Of a stretch of DNA of 64,000 nucleotides, positions 25,272 to 34,992 are shown one piece after another. This DNA comes from Proteiniclasticum ruminis DSM 24773 (GTDB taxonomy: Bacteria > Bacillota > Clostridia > Clostridiales > Clostridiaceae), in NCBI RefSeq assembly GCF_000701905.1, contig NZ_JNKC01000005.1, positions 186,001 to 250,000 of the forward strand. The letters run 5' to 3'. How positions within the stretch are numbered: position 1 is the first letter of the stretch; every line of letters begins with the position of its first letter. A program made the translations under genes and the position numbers. Below the pieces are notes generated by a model. The model was not told the origin of the DNA. It saw only the letters and a list, made by a program, of their open reading frames with translations, and made no database searches.

Positions 25272-25300
25272 TTGCACATTTGTGAAATACCTTTTATAAT
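25272..25300 (+). promoter_or_regulatory. Promoter of the pheST T-box transcript
   Basis: TTGCAC (25272-25277), 17-nt spacer, TATAAT (25295-25300). Confidence 0.75.
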
Positions 25301-25309
25301 AGATTAGAA

Positions 25310-25557
25310 CTCAAACTGAATACTGTGCGAGGATGAAGAGAGTACCTGTACCCCTTCCAGTTAGGGAAAAAAAGCCATGGACTGAAAGCTTTTTATGGAA
25401 AGATACAGCGAAGTTCACTTCGGAGCATCAGAGGGGAAATCCAGTAGTCTCTGACGGGTAAACCGATATATTTAACTGAGCGGACAGATAAACTCTGTCA
25501 ATCAGGGTGGTACCACGGAAGCATTCCGTCCCTATTTATTAGGGGCGGTTTTTTTAT
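25310..25557 (+). promoter_or_regulatory. Phenylalanine T-box riboswitch
   Basis: Leader of about 250 nt. A TTC phenylalanine codon followed by A (25414-25416) lies at the specifier position. The T-box core AGGGTGGTACCACGG is at 25504-25518. A terminator with arms CCGTCCCTA/TAGGGGCGG and a T-run ends at 25557, just before the pheS ribosome-binding site. Confidence 0.93.
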
Positions 25558-25578
25558 TTATTTTGATAGGAGGAACTT

Positions 25579-26601
25579 ATGAGAGAACAAATTGACGCCA
25601 TAAAACAGAAATTCAATGAAAAACTGGCTGCATTGTCCACCAGCGAAGAACTGGAGAAGCTGCGTGTGGAGGTGCTGGGCAAGAAAGGAGAATTCACCCA
25701 GATTCTTCGAAGCATGGGCAGCCTCAGCGCAGAGGAAAGACCCCTCATCGGGAAACTGGTGAATGAAGCAAAAGAGGAGCTGGAGGATAAAATCCGCTCT
25801 GTGAAAGAAAGCCTCAAAGAACGTGCAACGGATGCCAAACTGAAGAATGAAGTCATAGACATTACGCTGCCCGGTGTAAAATCACCCATGGGCGGGAAAC
25901 ACCCCCTCATGATGACCATGGAGAAGATTGAGAACATCTTCCTGGAAATGGGATTCACCATTGAAGAGGGACCTGAAGTGGAACTGGACTATTATAACTT
26001 CGAAGCGCTGAACATCCCGAAGGATCATCCCGCAAGAGGGGAACAGGATACCTTCTATATTGATGATCAGGTAGTACTGAGAACACAAACTTCTCCAGTA
26101 CAGATCCGAACCATAGAAAATCAGAAACCACCCATCAAGATGATTTCTCCCGGTAAGGTGTACAGATCCGATGATGTGGACGCAACGCATTCCCCCATCT
26201 TCTATCAGATTGAAGGCCTTGTCATAGATAAAGGAATCACGTTTGCCGATCTTAAAGGCACTTTGGATCTATTTGTAAAGAAGATGTTTGGAGATGATAT
26301 CATCACCAAATTCAGACCCCATCACTTCCCATTCACAGAACCATCTGCAGAAATGGACGGCACCTGCTTTGTATGTCATGGAGAAGGCTGCAAGGTATGT
26401 AAGGGTGAAGGATTCATGGAGCTTCTGGGCTGCGGTATGGTGCATCCTGAGGTACTCAAGAAAGGCGGTATTGATCCAGAAGTCTATTCCGGATTTGCCT
26501 TTGGCTTCGGTCTGGACCGTATGACCATGCAGAAGTTCGGTATCGATGACATCAGACTGCTGTATGAAAGCGACATGCGTTTCCTGAAGCAGTTCAAGTA
26601 G
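25579..26601 (+). CDS. pheS: Phenylalanyl-tRNA synthetase alpha subunit
   Basis: 340-aa class II catalytic subunit. N-terminal coiled coil (residues 1-85) binds tRNA; the catalytic core shows [46 protein letters not shown]-like motif 2 ([13 protein letters not shown]) and motif 3 [31 protein letters not shown] insertion gives a CxxC pair typical of bacterial PheS. AGGAGG start, 12 nt before pheT. Confidence 0.98.
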   Translation: MREQIDAIKQKFNEKLAALSTSEELEKLRVEVLGKKGEFTQILRSMGSLSAEERPLIGKLVNEAKEELEDKIRSVKESLKERATDAKLKNEVIDITLPGVKSPMGGKHPLMMTMEKIENIFLEMGFTIEEGPEVELDYYNFEALNIPKDHPARGEQDTFYIDDQVVLRTQTSPVQIRTIENQKPPIKMISPGKVYRSDDVDATHSPIFYQIEGLVIDKGITFADLKGTLDLFVKKMFGDDIITKFRPHHFPFTEPSAEMDGTCFVCHGEGCKVCKGEGFMELLGCGMVHPEVLKKGGIDPEVYSGFAFGFGLDRMTMQKFGIDDIRLLYESDMRFLKQFK

Positions 26602-26613
26602 GAGGAAGTAGAG

Positions 26614-28977
26614 ATGAAATTACCAATAAACTGGCTGAAAGACTATGTAGATATTGATGTGGACGGAAAAACCCTTGGCGATGCTCTGACCCTTTCCGGC
26701 TCTAAAGTGGAAGGTCTCGAGAATCCCTTTGATATACTGAAAAACATTGTCACCGGAAACATCACAAAAATTGAAAAGCATCCGGAAGCGGATAAACTTC
26801 AGGTATGTACCGTGGAGATCGGTGAGGAGGAACCCATAGTCATTGTCACCGCTGCAACCAATATGAAGGAAGGCGACACAGTTCCAGTGGCGCTTCACCA
26901 GTCCACTCTTTTTGACGGTTCCGAAATCAAAAAAGGAAAGCTTCGCGGCATCTTGTCCAATGGGATGTTCTGCTCTGAAGAAGAACTGGGACTGAAAGAA
27001 AAAGGCACCTGTGACGGTCTCATGATTCTTCCTCTAGATACTCCAGCAGGAAAAGACATCAAAGAAGTCCTTGGCTTGAACGGTGGTATTCTGGACCTGG
27101 AGATCACCTCCAACAGACCCGATTGCCTCAGCATCCTTGGTCTTGCCAGGGAAGTTTCTGCTGTATACGGTGCTCCACTGAAAAAACCTGACTTTACCTT
27201 CAATCCACAGAAATCAGACGTAGACCCCGTGAAGGTTTCTATAGACACACCTCTTTCCAGAAGGTATATGGCCCGGGAAGTTGTGGATGTGGTCATCGGA
27301 GAAAGTCCAGATTTTATCAAGAGCCGACTTTTAGAAGCAGGGATCAGACCCATCAGCAATATGGTGGATTTGACAAACTTTGTGATGCTGGAAATCGGAC
27401 AGCCCCTTCATGCTTTTGACAAAAGAGAGATCACCTCTGGCATCATCCGGGTGAAAGAAGCTGCCGGCGGCGAGAAATTCACAACTTTAGACGGAAATGA
27501 GCGGACATTGAGAGAGAACACACTGCTCATCATGGATGATGACAACATCATCGGACTTGCCGGTCTCATGGGCGGTCTGGATTCAGAAATCAAAGAAGAT
27601 ACCACGACTGTTATTCTGGAGTCTGCAAACTTTGACGGTGTTACCATCAGAAATGCATCCTCTTATCTGAATCTTCGTACCGATGCCTCCACAAGATTTG
27701 ACAAGGACATTGATCCTAATCTGGCAGAACTTGCCTTAGATAGAATCTGCCATCTCATTGAGAAGCTCGGCATCGGAAAGGTGCTGGACTATACTGTAGA
27801 TGTGTATCCCATGAGAAGAGAGCCCAATCAGCTGTCTGTATCTTCTGATTACATCAACAGGTTCCTGGGAACAGATCTTTCCGGCCAAAAAATGGCGGAA
27901 ATTCTAAACTCCCTGGAGATTGACACAAAGGTGGATGGAGATGCATTAGAGATCACCACGCCAACCTTCAGAAATGATCTGTTCATCAAAGAAGATATTG
28001 TGGAAGAAGTAGCCAGAATCTACGGATACAATAACATCAACCCAACGGTCCCTCATGTGAATGCAGAGCGGGGCGGAAGATACCCTTACCAGATTTTAAG
28101 AAGAAAGCTGGAGAACTCTCTTGTAGCCCAAGGGCTTTACGAATCCATCAGCTACAGCTTCATCTCCAGAAAAGACCTGCAGAAAATCCTTCTGCCTGAG
28201 GATTCTCCATTAAGAAACATGGTGGAGATCCGAAATCCTTTGGGCGAAGATTTCTCTGTCATGAGAACCACCATGATCTCTTCCATGATGGAATCTCTGG
28301 CAAGAAACGAAGCAAGAAGCAACGAAGAAGCCTCTCTTTATGAGATTGGCAAAATCTACCTGAAAAATGAAAGCCCACTGCCTGAAGAAAGAGAAGTCCT
28401 AACGGTAGGACTCTATGGAAAGGATCTCTTCTATCACCTGAAGGGCATCGTAGAAGTCATCATTGAAGAGTTCGGCCTTACCGGTATTTCCTACGAACGG
28501 GCAGACCATCCTTCCTTCCATCCTGGAAAGTCCGCTCATGTGCTTTTAGGGAAGAAGAAGCTCGCGACCTTTGGTGAGATTCATCCAAAGGTTTCCCAGA
28601 ACTATAACATGGAAAAAGCATCCTATATTATGGAACTGGACCTTATGACCCTCTACAACGCTGCAGTGACCGAGAAAAAATATGTGGAGATTCCTAAATA
28701 TCCTTCTGTCACCAGAGACATTGCTGTACTCATCGATGATGCAGTGCTGGTCCAGGAAATGGAAATGATCTTCAAGAAGCAGGGTGGATCACTTCTTGAA
28801 AGCTATACTCTGTTTGACGTCTATAAAGGAAAACAGCTTCCTGAAGGAAAGAAGAGTGTCGCCTATAATCTTGTGTACCGGAACAAAGAGCGGACTCTGA
28901 CTGATAAAGAAGTCAATAAAGTTCATGATAAAATTGTCCGCACACTGGAGCATATGCTGGGAGCAGTATTAAGATAA
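26614..28977 (+). CDS. pheT: Phenylalanyl-tRNA synthetase beta subunit
   Basis: 787-aa subunit. In order: EMAP-like tRNA-binding OB domain (~40-150, HPEADKLQVCTVEIG), B3/B4 editing domain (ISNMVDLTNFVMLEIGQPLHAFD), B5 domain (NRFLGTDLSGQKM), the catalytic-like domain and the C-terminal FDX-ACB anticodon-binding domain (PKYPSVTRDIAVLID). Length is normal. Forms the alpha2-beta2 enzyme with PheS. A strong terminator follows. Confidence 0.98.
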   Translation: MKLPINWLKDYVDIDVDGKTLGDALTLSGSKVEGLENPFDILKNIVTGNITKIEKHPEADKLQVCTVEIGEEEPIVIVTAATNMKEGDTVPVALHQSTLFDGSEIKKGKLRGILSNGMFCSEEELGLKEKGTCDGLMILPLDTPAGKDIKEVLGLNGGILDLEITSNRPDCLSILGLAREVSAVYGAPLKKPDFTFNPQKSDVDPVKVSIDTPLSRRYMAREVVDVVIGESPDFIKSRLLEAGIRPISNMVDLTNFVMLEIGQPLHAFDKREITSGIIRVKEAAGGEKFTTLDGNERTLRENTLLIMDDDNIIGLAGLMGGLDSEIKEDTTTVILESANFDGVTIRNASSYLNLRTDASTRFDKDIDPNLAELALDRICHLIEKLGIGKVLDYTVDVYPMRREPNQLSVSSDYINRFLGTDLSGQKMAEILNSLEIDTKVDGDALEITTPTFRNDLFIKEDIVEEVARIYGYNNINPTVPHVNAERGGRYPYQILRRKLENSLVAQGLYESISYSFISRKDLQKILLPEDSPLRNMVEIRNPLGEDFSVMRTTMISSMMESLARNEARSNEEASLYEIGKIYLKNESPLPEEREVLTVGLYGKDLFYHLKGIVEVIIEEFGLTGISYERADHPSFHPGKSAHVLLGKKKLATFGEIHPKVSQNYNMEKASYIMELDLMTLYNAAVTEKKYVEIPKYPSVTRDIAVLIDDAVLVQEMEMIFKKQGGSLLESYTLFDVYKGKQLPEGKKSVAYNLVYRNKERTLTDKEVNKVHDKIVRTLEHMLGAVLR

Positions 28978-28996
28978 CCAGAAAAGAATCTTAAAA

Positions 28997-29032
28997 ATCC
29001 GTCAGGAAATTCTTCCTGACGGATGATTTTTT
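28997..29032 (+). terminator. Terminator after pheT
   Basis: ATCCGTCAGGAA and TTCCTGACGGAT form a perfect 12-bp stem with a 4-nt loop and a following T-run. Confidence 0.92.
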
Positions 29033-29143
29033 CCGGAAAACAAGCTATAATATTAGGTACTGATGAATAATTGAGAATATTGAAAAATATAGGGATACTA
29101 AAAATACAATGTATACGGGGGCATGCAGAAAGGGGACGACAAG

Positions 29144-29764
29144 ATGAATAAAGTAACGGTACGGATCTGTGGTCAGGAATACACCTTGAAAGGTGAGGAA
29201 TCTGAGGAATATCTAAAAAAAGTCGGAAAAGAAGTGCATCAGATGATCAGCTCCATGATGGAGAGAAACCGTCAGATGGATACTTCCTCCGCCTCTGTTC
29301 TGGCTGCGCTGAACGCTGTGGACAGACTGTACAAAAAGCAGGATGACCTGGAGAACCTCAAGAAAGAGGAAGGATCCGTCTATAAAAAAGCGGCAGGTAT
29401 GGAAGAGGAGATGAAGCTTCTTGAAAAAGAGGTGGATCGAATCCAGAAAGAAAACAATCAGCTGAAAGAAACTCTTTCAAAAACCCAGGAAGAGGACAGC
29501 AGGGAAAAACTGGGAAAAGACAGAGAAATCAAGAGACTTGAAACGGAGCTGAGGCTGACACAAGACAGTGCCAAAGAATACCGCGATGAAAATGAAAGTC
29601 TCTCCAAGCTGAACAAAGAGCTGAAATTTGAGCTGCAGTCTTATAAATATAAAGTGCTGGAGCTTCAGAAAAAACTCTTTGATACCCAGCTGACCCAGAC
29701 AAAAGAGCTGAAAGACAAGGAAAAAAAGGAAAAGAATCCCATCTTGAAAGAAAAATCCAGGTAG
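29144..29764 (+). CDS. zapA: ZapA-family cell division protein with extended coiled coil
   Basis: 206-aa protein. The N-terminal ~85 residues are ZapA-like: VTVRICGQEYTLKGEESEEY, VGKEVHQMI and ASVLAALNAVDRLYK. ZapA crosslinks FtsZ filaments. The rest (~90-206) is almost pure charged coiled coil (EMKLLEKEVDRIQKENNQLK), so the protein is about twice the length of Bacillus ZapA. The ATG at 29144 follows AAAGGGG; the upstream in-frame start lacks a site. In Clostridia it commonly sits between pheT and a U32 gene, as here. Confidence 0.88.
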   Translation: MNKVTVRICGQEYTLKGEESEEYLKKVGKEVHQMISSMMERNRQMDTSSASVLAALNAVDRLYKKQDDLENLKKEEGSVYKKAAGMEEEMKLLEKEVDRIQKENNQLKETLSKTQEEDSREKLGKDREIKRLETELRLTQDSAKEYRDENESLSKLNKELKFELQSYKYKVLELQKKLFDTQLTQTKELKDKEKKEKNPILKEKSR

Positions 29765-29778
29765 AAACGCCGGATTCC

Positions 29779-29821
29779 CATGAAAACCAGAACGAAGAGG
29801 TCCTTCGCTCTGGTTTTCATG
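29779..29821 (+). terminator. Long hairpin after zapA, probable terminator
   Basis: CATGAAAACCAGAACGAAG pairs with CTTCGCTCTGGTTTTCATG, 18 of 19 pairs around a 5-nt loop. The only U-run is the TTTT inside the outer stem. A TATAAT (29823-29828) directly abuts it and may be the -10 box for the U32 gene. Confidence 0.72.
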
Positions 29822-29864
29822 CTATAATAGATAGGTAAATTTTAAGGATTGAGGTAGATTTTTT

Positions 29865-32210
29865 GTGAGATATATTGAACTATTAGCACCAGCAGGCAGT
29901 ATGGAATCCTTGGTGATGGCTGTGCAAAACGGAGCCAACGCTGTTTATCTTGGCGGAACCAAATTCTCCGCTAGAGCCTATGCCACCAACTTCACCGAAA
30001 AAGAGCTCGAAGAAGCGGTTGATTACTGCCACAGCTATGATGTTCGGGTAAATATCACGCTGAACACTCTTCTGAAAGACAGTGAGCTGGAGGAAGCCGT
30101 GTCCTATGCATCCTACCTCTACGAAATCGGTGTGGATGCCCTCATTGTGCAGGATCCAGGGCTCATCTACAGACTGAGAACTGAACTGCCGGATTTTGAG
30201 CTCCATGCATCCACCCAGATGACAGTCCATAACGGAGAAGGCGCTCTGTATTATACAGAGAAAGGAATTCGGCGGATCGTGCTGTCCCGTGAGCTGTCCT
30301 TTGAGGAAATCAAAGAAATCAGTGTGGACCTTGGTGTAGAAACCGAGATCTTTGTCCACGGTGCTCTTTGTATCAGCTATTCCGGGCAGTGTCTCATGTC
30401 GAGTATTTTAGGCGGCAGAAGCGGAAACCGCGGAAGATGTGCCCAGCCCTGCAGGCTCCCTTATGACCTTTTGGATGGGCAGGGTGCTTCCAGAGCAAAG
30501 GCCTACCTCATGAGTCCGAAGGATATCACAGCCATAGACAACATGGATGAGATTCTGGATTCCGGTGTTTATTCCTTGAAGATTGAAGGAAGAATGAAAC
30601 GTCCGGAATATGTGGCGGCCACAGTACAGTATTTCAGAGAAGAGATTGAAGGATACAAATCCAACAAACATAAAGAAAACCTTCTGAAAGTCTTTAACAG
30701 AGAAGGGCTTTCCGATGGTTATTTCCATGGTAAGACCGGTAAAGATATGATGGCCTTCCACTACCCTAAAAACACAGGGGTACCCATCGGGAAGGTCCAT
30801 GGGGACGGAAGTCTCCAGCTGGATGCGCCTCTAAAAAAAGGTGATGGTCTTCGAGTCGGAGAAAAAGGCTTGACCGTGGAAGGGATCCGGGACGGAAAAG
30901 ATGTGAAAGACTCTGCAGCTGCTGGCGAACAGGTGAGACTCATCGGGCGGAGCAAGCTCCCCGAGGGAGAACTCTTCAAAACCTATGATTTTGAGCTGAT
31001 GGATCAGCTTAAAAGAAGCCATAATGGTCTGTACGACAAAAAAATAGGCCTCACAGCAGAACTAATCTTTGCCCCTGGTGAGGAAGCCTCCCTTACAGTG
31101 ATCTATAAGGACAGAACGTATCAAAAGTCTTCAAAAATGGTGGAGAAAGCACAAAAAGCACCTCTTTCCAAAGAGAGAGTGGAAGATGCGCTGAAGAAAA
31201 GCGGTGAGATTCCTTTTGTCATAGATACCCTCCATTTCACAAAATTCGAGGAAGGCTTTCTGCCGGTGAAAGATCTCAACGAAATGAGAAGACTGCTCCT
31301 GGAAGACATCGTAACTTATGAGGTGCAGAATAAAAAAAGGACCGGAGGACGTCAGGAAAAAGAAGCTCCTTCCCTTGAGAAAAGACAAGAGAAGATGCGC
31401 CTTGTGGGAATCTCCACCAAAGATCAGCTGAAAGCCGCACTGGATTCCAATTTGAAAGAGCTGGTGCTTTATCCGTTTTACCGTGGAGAAAGACATCTCA
31501 ATTTCAAGGATGTGGCAGATCTTCTGAAAAAGAACGAAGAACTGGGTCTAAAGATTTATCTGAAGGTCTCCAATATTTTGAGAAAAGAGCTTCACGGCGT
31601 GGTCTCTAAAGTAAGAGACCTGAAAAAATATGGTGCAATAGAAGGTATCGTCACAAATAATGCGGGTGTCCTACGTGCCCTCCACAAGGAATTCCGGATC
31701 ATCGGCGACTATAAAATGAACCTTATGAACAGCTATGGTCTTCATCTTTATGGAGAAGATCTTTATATGAGTATGGTCAGTGAAGAGCTGAACCGTCAGG
31801 AACTGAAAGATCTGAAACATAAAGATCGTCTGATTACTCTTGTCTATGGAAGGCAGGAGCTCATGCACAGTGAGTACTGTCCTGTGGGTGCTTCTTTAGG
31901 GGGTATGACACGGGAAACGCCATGTAATGAAATCTGTATGAGAGATACATTTTCTCTCAAAGACCGTATGGGTGAAGAATTCCCCGTGATGACCGATGTT
32001 TTCTGCAGAAGTTATATCATGAACGGCAAACCCAAGAATCTTCTGGACACCACAAAAGATCTGCAGTCCCTAGGATTCACCTCCTTCCGTGTGGATCTCA
32101 CCACCGAGTCCTATGAGGAGTCCATGGCGATTCTGAGCGCTTTCAAAAACGAACAAGCCTTAACCCTCGAAGCATTCAACCGCGGACATTATAAAAGGGG
32201 AGTGGAATAG
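29865..32210 (+). CDS. U32-family protein (RlhA/TrhP-like) with DUF3656
   Basis: 781-aa protein. The N-terminal TIM-barrel (APAGSMESLVMAVQNGANAVYLGG) and the U32 signature with its cysteines (FVHGALCISYSGQCLMSS, then GRCAQPCR) identify the family. Characterised relatives (RlhA, TrhP) hydroxylate rRNA or tRNA with prephenate and an Fe-S cluster rather than acting as proteases, so RNA hydroxylation is the better guess. A middle DUF3656-type region and a C-terminal barrel-like repeat make the long Firmicute form; more cysteines are near 670-690 (HSEYCPVGAS, ETPCNEICMRDTF). GTG start; the stop overlaps the mutS2 GTG by one base. Confidence 0.9.
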   Translation: MRYIELLAPAGSMESLVMAVQNGANAVYLGGTKFSARAYATNFTEKELEEAVDYCHSYDVRVNITLNTLLKDSELEEAVSYASYLYEIGVDALIVQDPGLIYRLRTELPDFELHASTQMTVHNGEGALYYTEKGIRRIVLSRELSFEEIKEISVDLGVETEIFVHGALCISYSGQCLMSSILGGRSGNRGRCAQPCRLPYDLLDGQGASRAKAYLMSPKDITAIDNMDEILDSGVYSLKIEGRMKRPEYVAATVQYFREEIEGYKSNKHKENLLKVFNREGLSDGYFHGKTGKDMMAFHYPKNTGVPIGKVHGDGSLQLDAPLKKGDGLRVGEKGLTVEGIRDGKDVKDSAAAGEQVRLIGRSKLPEGELFKTYDFELMDQLKRSHNGLYDKKIGLTAELIFAPGEEASLTVIYKDRTYQKSSKMVEKAQKAPLSKERVEDALKKSGEIPFVIDTLHFTKFEEGFLPVKDLNEMRRLLLEDIVTYEVQNKKRTGGRQEKEAPSLEKRQEKMRLVGISTKDQLKAALDSNLKELVLYPFYRGERHLNFKDVADLLKKNEELGLKIYLKVSNILRKELHGVVSKVRDLKKYGAIEGIVTNNAGVLRALHKEFRIIGDYKMNLMNSYGLHLYGEDLYMSMVSEELNRQELKDLKHKDRLITLVYGRQELMHSEYCPVGASLGGMTRETPCNEICMRDTFSLKDRMGEEFPVMTDVFCRSYIMNGKPKNLLDTTKDLQSLGFTSFRVDLTTESYEESMAILSAFKNEQALTLEAFNRGHYKRGVE

Positions 32211-34555
32211 TGAACGAAAAAAATATACAAAAACTGGAATTCCCAAAAATCCGGGAAAAAGTGGCCGCCTACGCGGTATCTTCTCCAGGAAAAGAAGAAA
32301 TACTGAAGCTTATGCCCTTCACCTCCAAGACAGAAATCCTCCGCGCTCTTCAGGAGACCAACGAAGCGAAAAGTCTTCTGGATGAGAAGGGAGGTGCTCC
32401 TTTTGAAGGGGTCTATGATGTTCTTGGCACTTTGAACTATATTGGGAAAGGAGGCACCGCCTCCATCGACGGTCTTGTAAAAACCGCCAACATCTTGAAA
32501 AGCGCCCGACTTCTGAAAGACTATGTGGGCAAAGATGAAAAAACAGGTGCACTTCAGGAGCTCACTGCTGGTGTCACATCCTTAAAAAATCTGGAGAACG
32601 CCATCTATCAGGCCATCACAGATGAAAATGAGATTGCAGATCATGCCAGTGACGCACTTTTAAGAATCAGAAGGACGCTTCGTGAAAAGACTGCCAGCGT
32701 CAAGGATAAAATTCAGGGAATGGTCCGGGAGAATGAGAAATATCTTCAGGATGCCATCTATACTGTCCGGGGAGACCGCTATGTCATCCCGGTAAAAGCA
32801 GAACACAAAAGTCAGGTGAAAGGCCTCATCCATGATCAGAGCGCTTCCGGTGCAACTCTTTTCATTGAGCCCATGGGGCTTGTAAATCTCAACAATGAGA
32901 TCAAAGAACTGATGCTGAAGGAAAAAGCTGAAGTGGAACGGATCCTCATGGAACTGTCCCAGAAAGTGGATAAGGATCTGCCCCTCGTACAGGCCAATGC
33001 AGATATTGTCTATGCACTGGATGTGATCTTTGCAAAAGCGAAGTATTCCATCAGAACCGATGGCACCATGCCTGCGCTTATGGAAAACCTCACATTCAAC
33101 TTAAGAGATGCAAGGCATCCTCTCATTCCGGATAAAGTCGTGGTTCCTTCCACCATCTACATGGAAGAAGGCATCACTGCCATCATCATCACAGGACCCA
33201 ATACTGGAGGCAAAACGGTGACGCTGAAAACCGTAGGCCTTCTTCATATCATGGCCATGTCCGGCATCCTGATTCCGGTGACAGACGGCTCCAGCATCGG
33301 CCACTACAGCAGTATCTATGCAGACATAGGAGATGAGCAGAGCATAGAGCAGAGCCTGTCCACCTTCTCCTCTCATATGGTGAATATTGTCCATATCATT
33401 GAAGAAGCAGATGAAAGAGCTCTTGTTCTTTTTGATGAGCTCGGCGCAGGGACTGACCCGACAGAAGGCGCAGCTCTGGCCATGGCCATTTTGGAAACAC
33501 TGAAGGAACGTGGGCTGCACATCATGGCCACCACCCATTACAGTGAGCTGAAAGCCTACGCACTGAAGTCAGACAAGACCACCAATGCATCCGTGGAGTT
33601 CAACGTGGAGACGCTGCGTCCAACATACAGACTCCTTATTGGCGTGCCTGGAAAATCCAATGCTTTTCTCATTTCCAAAAGGCTTGGGCTTCCTGATGAA
33701 TTTATAGAACGTTCCAGAGCTTACATCGATAAAGAGGCCCTACGATTTGAAGAACTCATTGAGAGTCTGGAAAAATCCAGAAGAGATGCCTCCAAAGATG
33801 CCCGCTTTGCAGAAAATATCAAAAATGAGCTGAAACGAAAAGAAGAGGAGCTGGAAAAGAAGCTTCAGAGGATTGAGGAAATCCGTGAGAAAGCCTTGCG
33901 TGATGCAAGGCAGGAAGGGAAGAAATATCTGGAGGAAGCCAAGGAAAAGGCCGATGTTCTTTTGAAGCAGCTTCGTGAGATTGAGCAGAATGTGGATCTT
34001 AAAGACAGCAGAAGAAGCCTCCAGTCTCTCCGGGACACGCTGAAGAAGGATCTTGAAAAGGGAGAACAGAAGGAGCTCTTCGAACGTGTGGAAGGAGAAA
34101 AGGTCACAGAGTTTAAAGAAGGACAGGAAGTGCTTCTGTCCACGCTGAACCAAAAAGTATCTATTCTCAGTCTACCGGATGCCAAAGGAGATCTGATGGT
34201 ACAGGCAGGCATCATGAAACTCTCTGTGAACAAAAGAGATCTGGTTATGCTGAAGGAAGACAAGAAACAGAGAAAATTCGAAAAACGTGAAGCAAGGCTT
34301 AATTTAAGAAGTGTCTCCACCAGCTGCGATGTCCGGGGCAGTGATGCCTTAGAGGCGGAAAGAGCGGTGGATTATTATCTGGATGAAGCCTCCATGGGAG
34401 GTCTTCTCGAAGTCACCATCATCCATGGCATGGGTACTGGCATCCTGAAAGAGCATCTATGGGATATGTTCCGTCATCATCCCCACGTGAAAAAATACCG
34501 TCTGGGCGAGTATGGAGAAGGAGGAAAGGGCGTGACCATCGTCACCCTAAAATAA
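32210..34555 (+). CDS. mutS2: MutS2 ATPase/endonuclease
   Basis: 781-aa MutS homologue without the mismatch-recognition domain. Core/lever region 1-310, ATPase with Walker A GPNTGGKTVTLKT (~326), FDELGAGTDPTEGAALA and ATTHYSELK. A long coiled coil (~515-625) and a C-terminal Smr nuclease domain (~705-781; DVRGSDALEAER, IIHGMGTGILKEHLW) follow. The Smr domain usually begins with a DLRG motif; here it reads DVRG. Reported roles in the family are suppression of recombination and rescue of collided ribosomes. GTG start, coupled to the U32 gene. Confidence 0.96.
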   Translation: MNEKNIQKLEFPKIREKVAAYAVSSPGKEEILKLMPFTSKTEILRALQETNEAKSLLDEKGGAPFEGVYDVLGTLNYIGKGGTASIDGLVKTANILKSARLLKDYVGKDEKTGALQELTAGVTSLKNLENAIYQAITDENEIADHASDALLRIRRTLREKTASVKDKIQGMVRENEKYLQDAIYTVRGDRYVIPVKAEHKSQVKGLIHDQSASGATLFIEPMGLVNLNNEIKELMLKEKAEVERILMELSQKVDKDLPLVQANADIVYALDVIFAKAKYSIRTDGTMPALMENLTFNLRDARHPLIPDKVVVPSTIYMEEGITAIIITGPNTGGKTVTLKTVGLLHIMAMSGILIPVTDGSSIGHYSSIYADIGDEQSIEQSLSTFSSHMVNIVHIIEEADERALVLFDELGAGTDPTEGAALAMAILETLKERGLHIMATTHYSELKAYALKSDKTTNASVEFNVETLRPTYRLLIGVPGKSNAFLISKRLGLPDEFIERSRAYIDKEALRFEELIESLEKSRRDASKDARFAENIKNELKRKEEELEKKLQRIEEIREKALRDARQEGKKYLEEAKEKADVLLKQLREIEQNVDLKDSRRSLQSLRDTLKKDLEKGEQKELFERVEGEKVTEFKEGQEVLLSTLNQKVSILSLPDAKGDLMVQAGIMKLSVNKRDLVMLKEDKKQRKFEKREARLNLRSVSTSCDVRGSDALEAERAVDYYLDEASMGGLLEVTIIHGMGTGILKEHLWDMFRHHPHVKKYRLGEYGEGGKGVTIVTLK

Positions 34556-34557
34556 CC

Positions 34558-34992
34558 ATGAGAGAAAAACTTTTGGTCTCTTCCTGCCTTTTAGGCGAGA
34601 AAGTGCGCTATGATGGAGAAGGATTTCAATATCCAGAGATTCTTGCTCTTTCGGAGAACTATGACCTTCACCCATTCTGCCCTGAGGTTTCTGGAGGTCT
34701 TTCCATCCCGAGGCCCCCTGCAGAGAGGTCAGGTGTGAGCATACTGACAAAAAACGGAAAAGATGTTTCAGCTGAATACAGGCTCGGCGCAAAAAAAGCC
34801 TTAGACTACTGCCTGAAAGAAGACATCAGAAAAGCGGTACTGAAATCAAGAAGCCCTTCCTGCGGGAAGGGCCAGATTTATGACGGCACCTTTACAAAAA
34901 CTTTGACGGAAGGTCATGGAGTCACAGCAGAGCTGATTTTGGCCCATGGCATTGAAGTATATACTGAAGAAGATTTAGGAGGTCTCAAATGA
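34558..34992 (+). CDS. DUF523 family protein
   Basis: 144-aa protein: KLLVSSCLLGEKVRYDG at the N-terminus, FCPEVSGGLSIPRPPAE in the middle and LKSRSPSCGKGQIYDGTF near residue 100. This is the recognisable DUF523 pattern with its three conserved cysteines, suggestive of a metal or Fe-S site. Function is unknown; some relatives are fused to YbgA-like domains. It begins 2 nt after mutS2, with a ribosome-binding site inside mutS2, and overlaps the next gene by 4 nt (ATGA). Confidence 0.85.
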   Translation: MREKLLVSSCLLGEKVRYDGEGFQYPEILALSENYDLHPFCPEVSGGLSIPRPPAERSGVSILTKNGKDVSAEYRLGAKKALDYCLKEDIRKAVLKSRSPSCGKGQIYDGTFTKTLTEGHGVTAELILAHGIEVYTEEDLGGLK

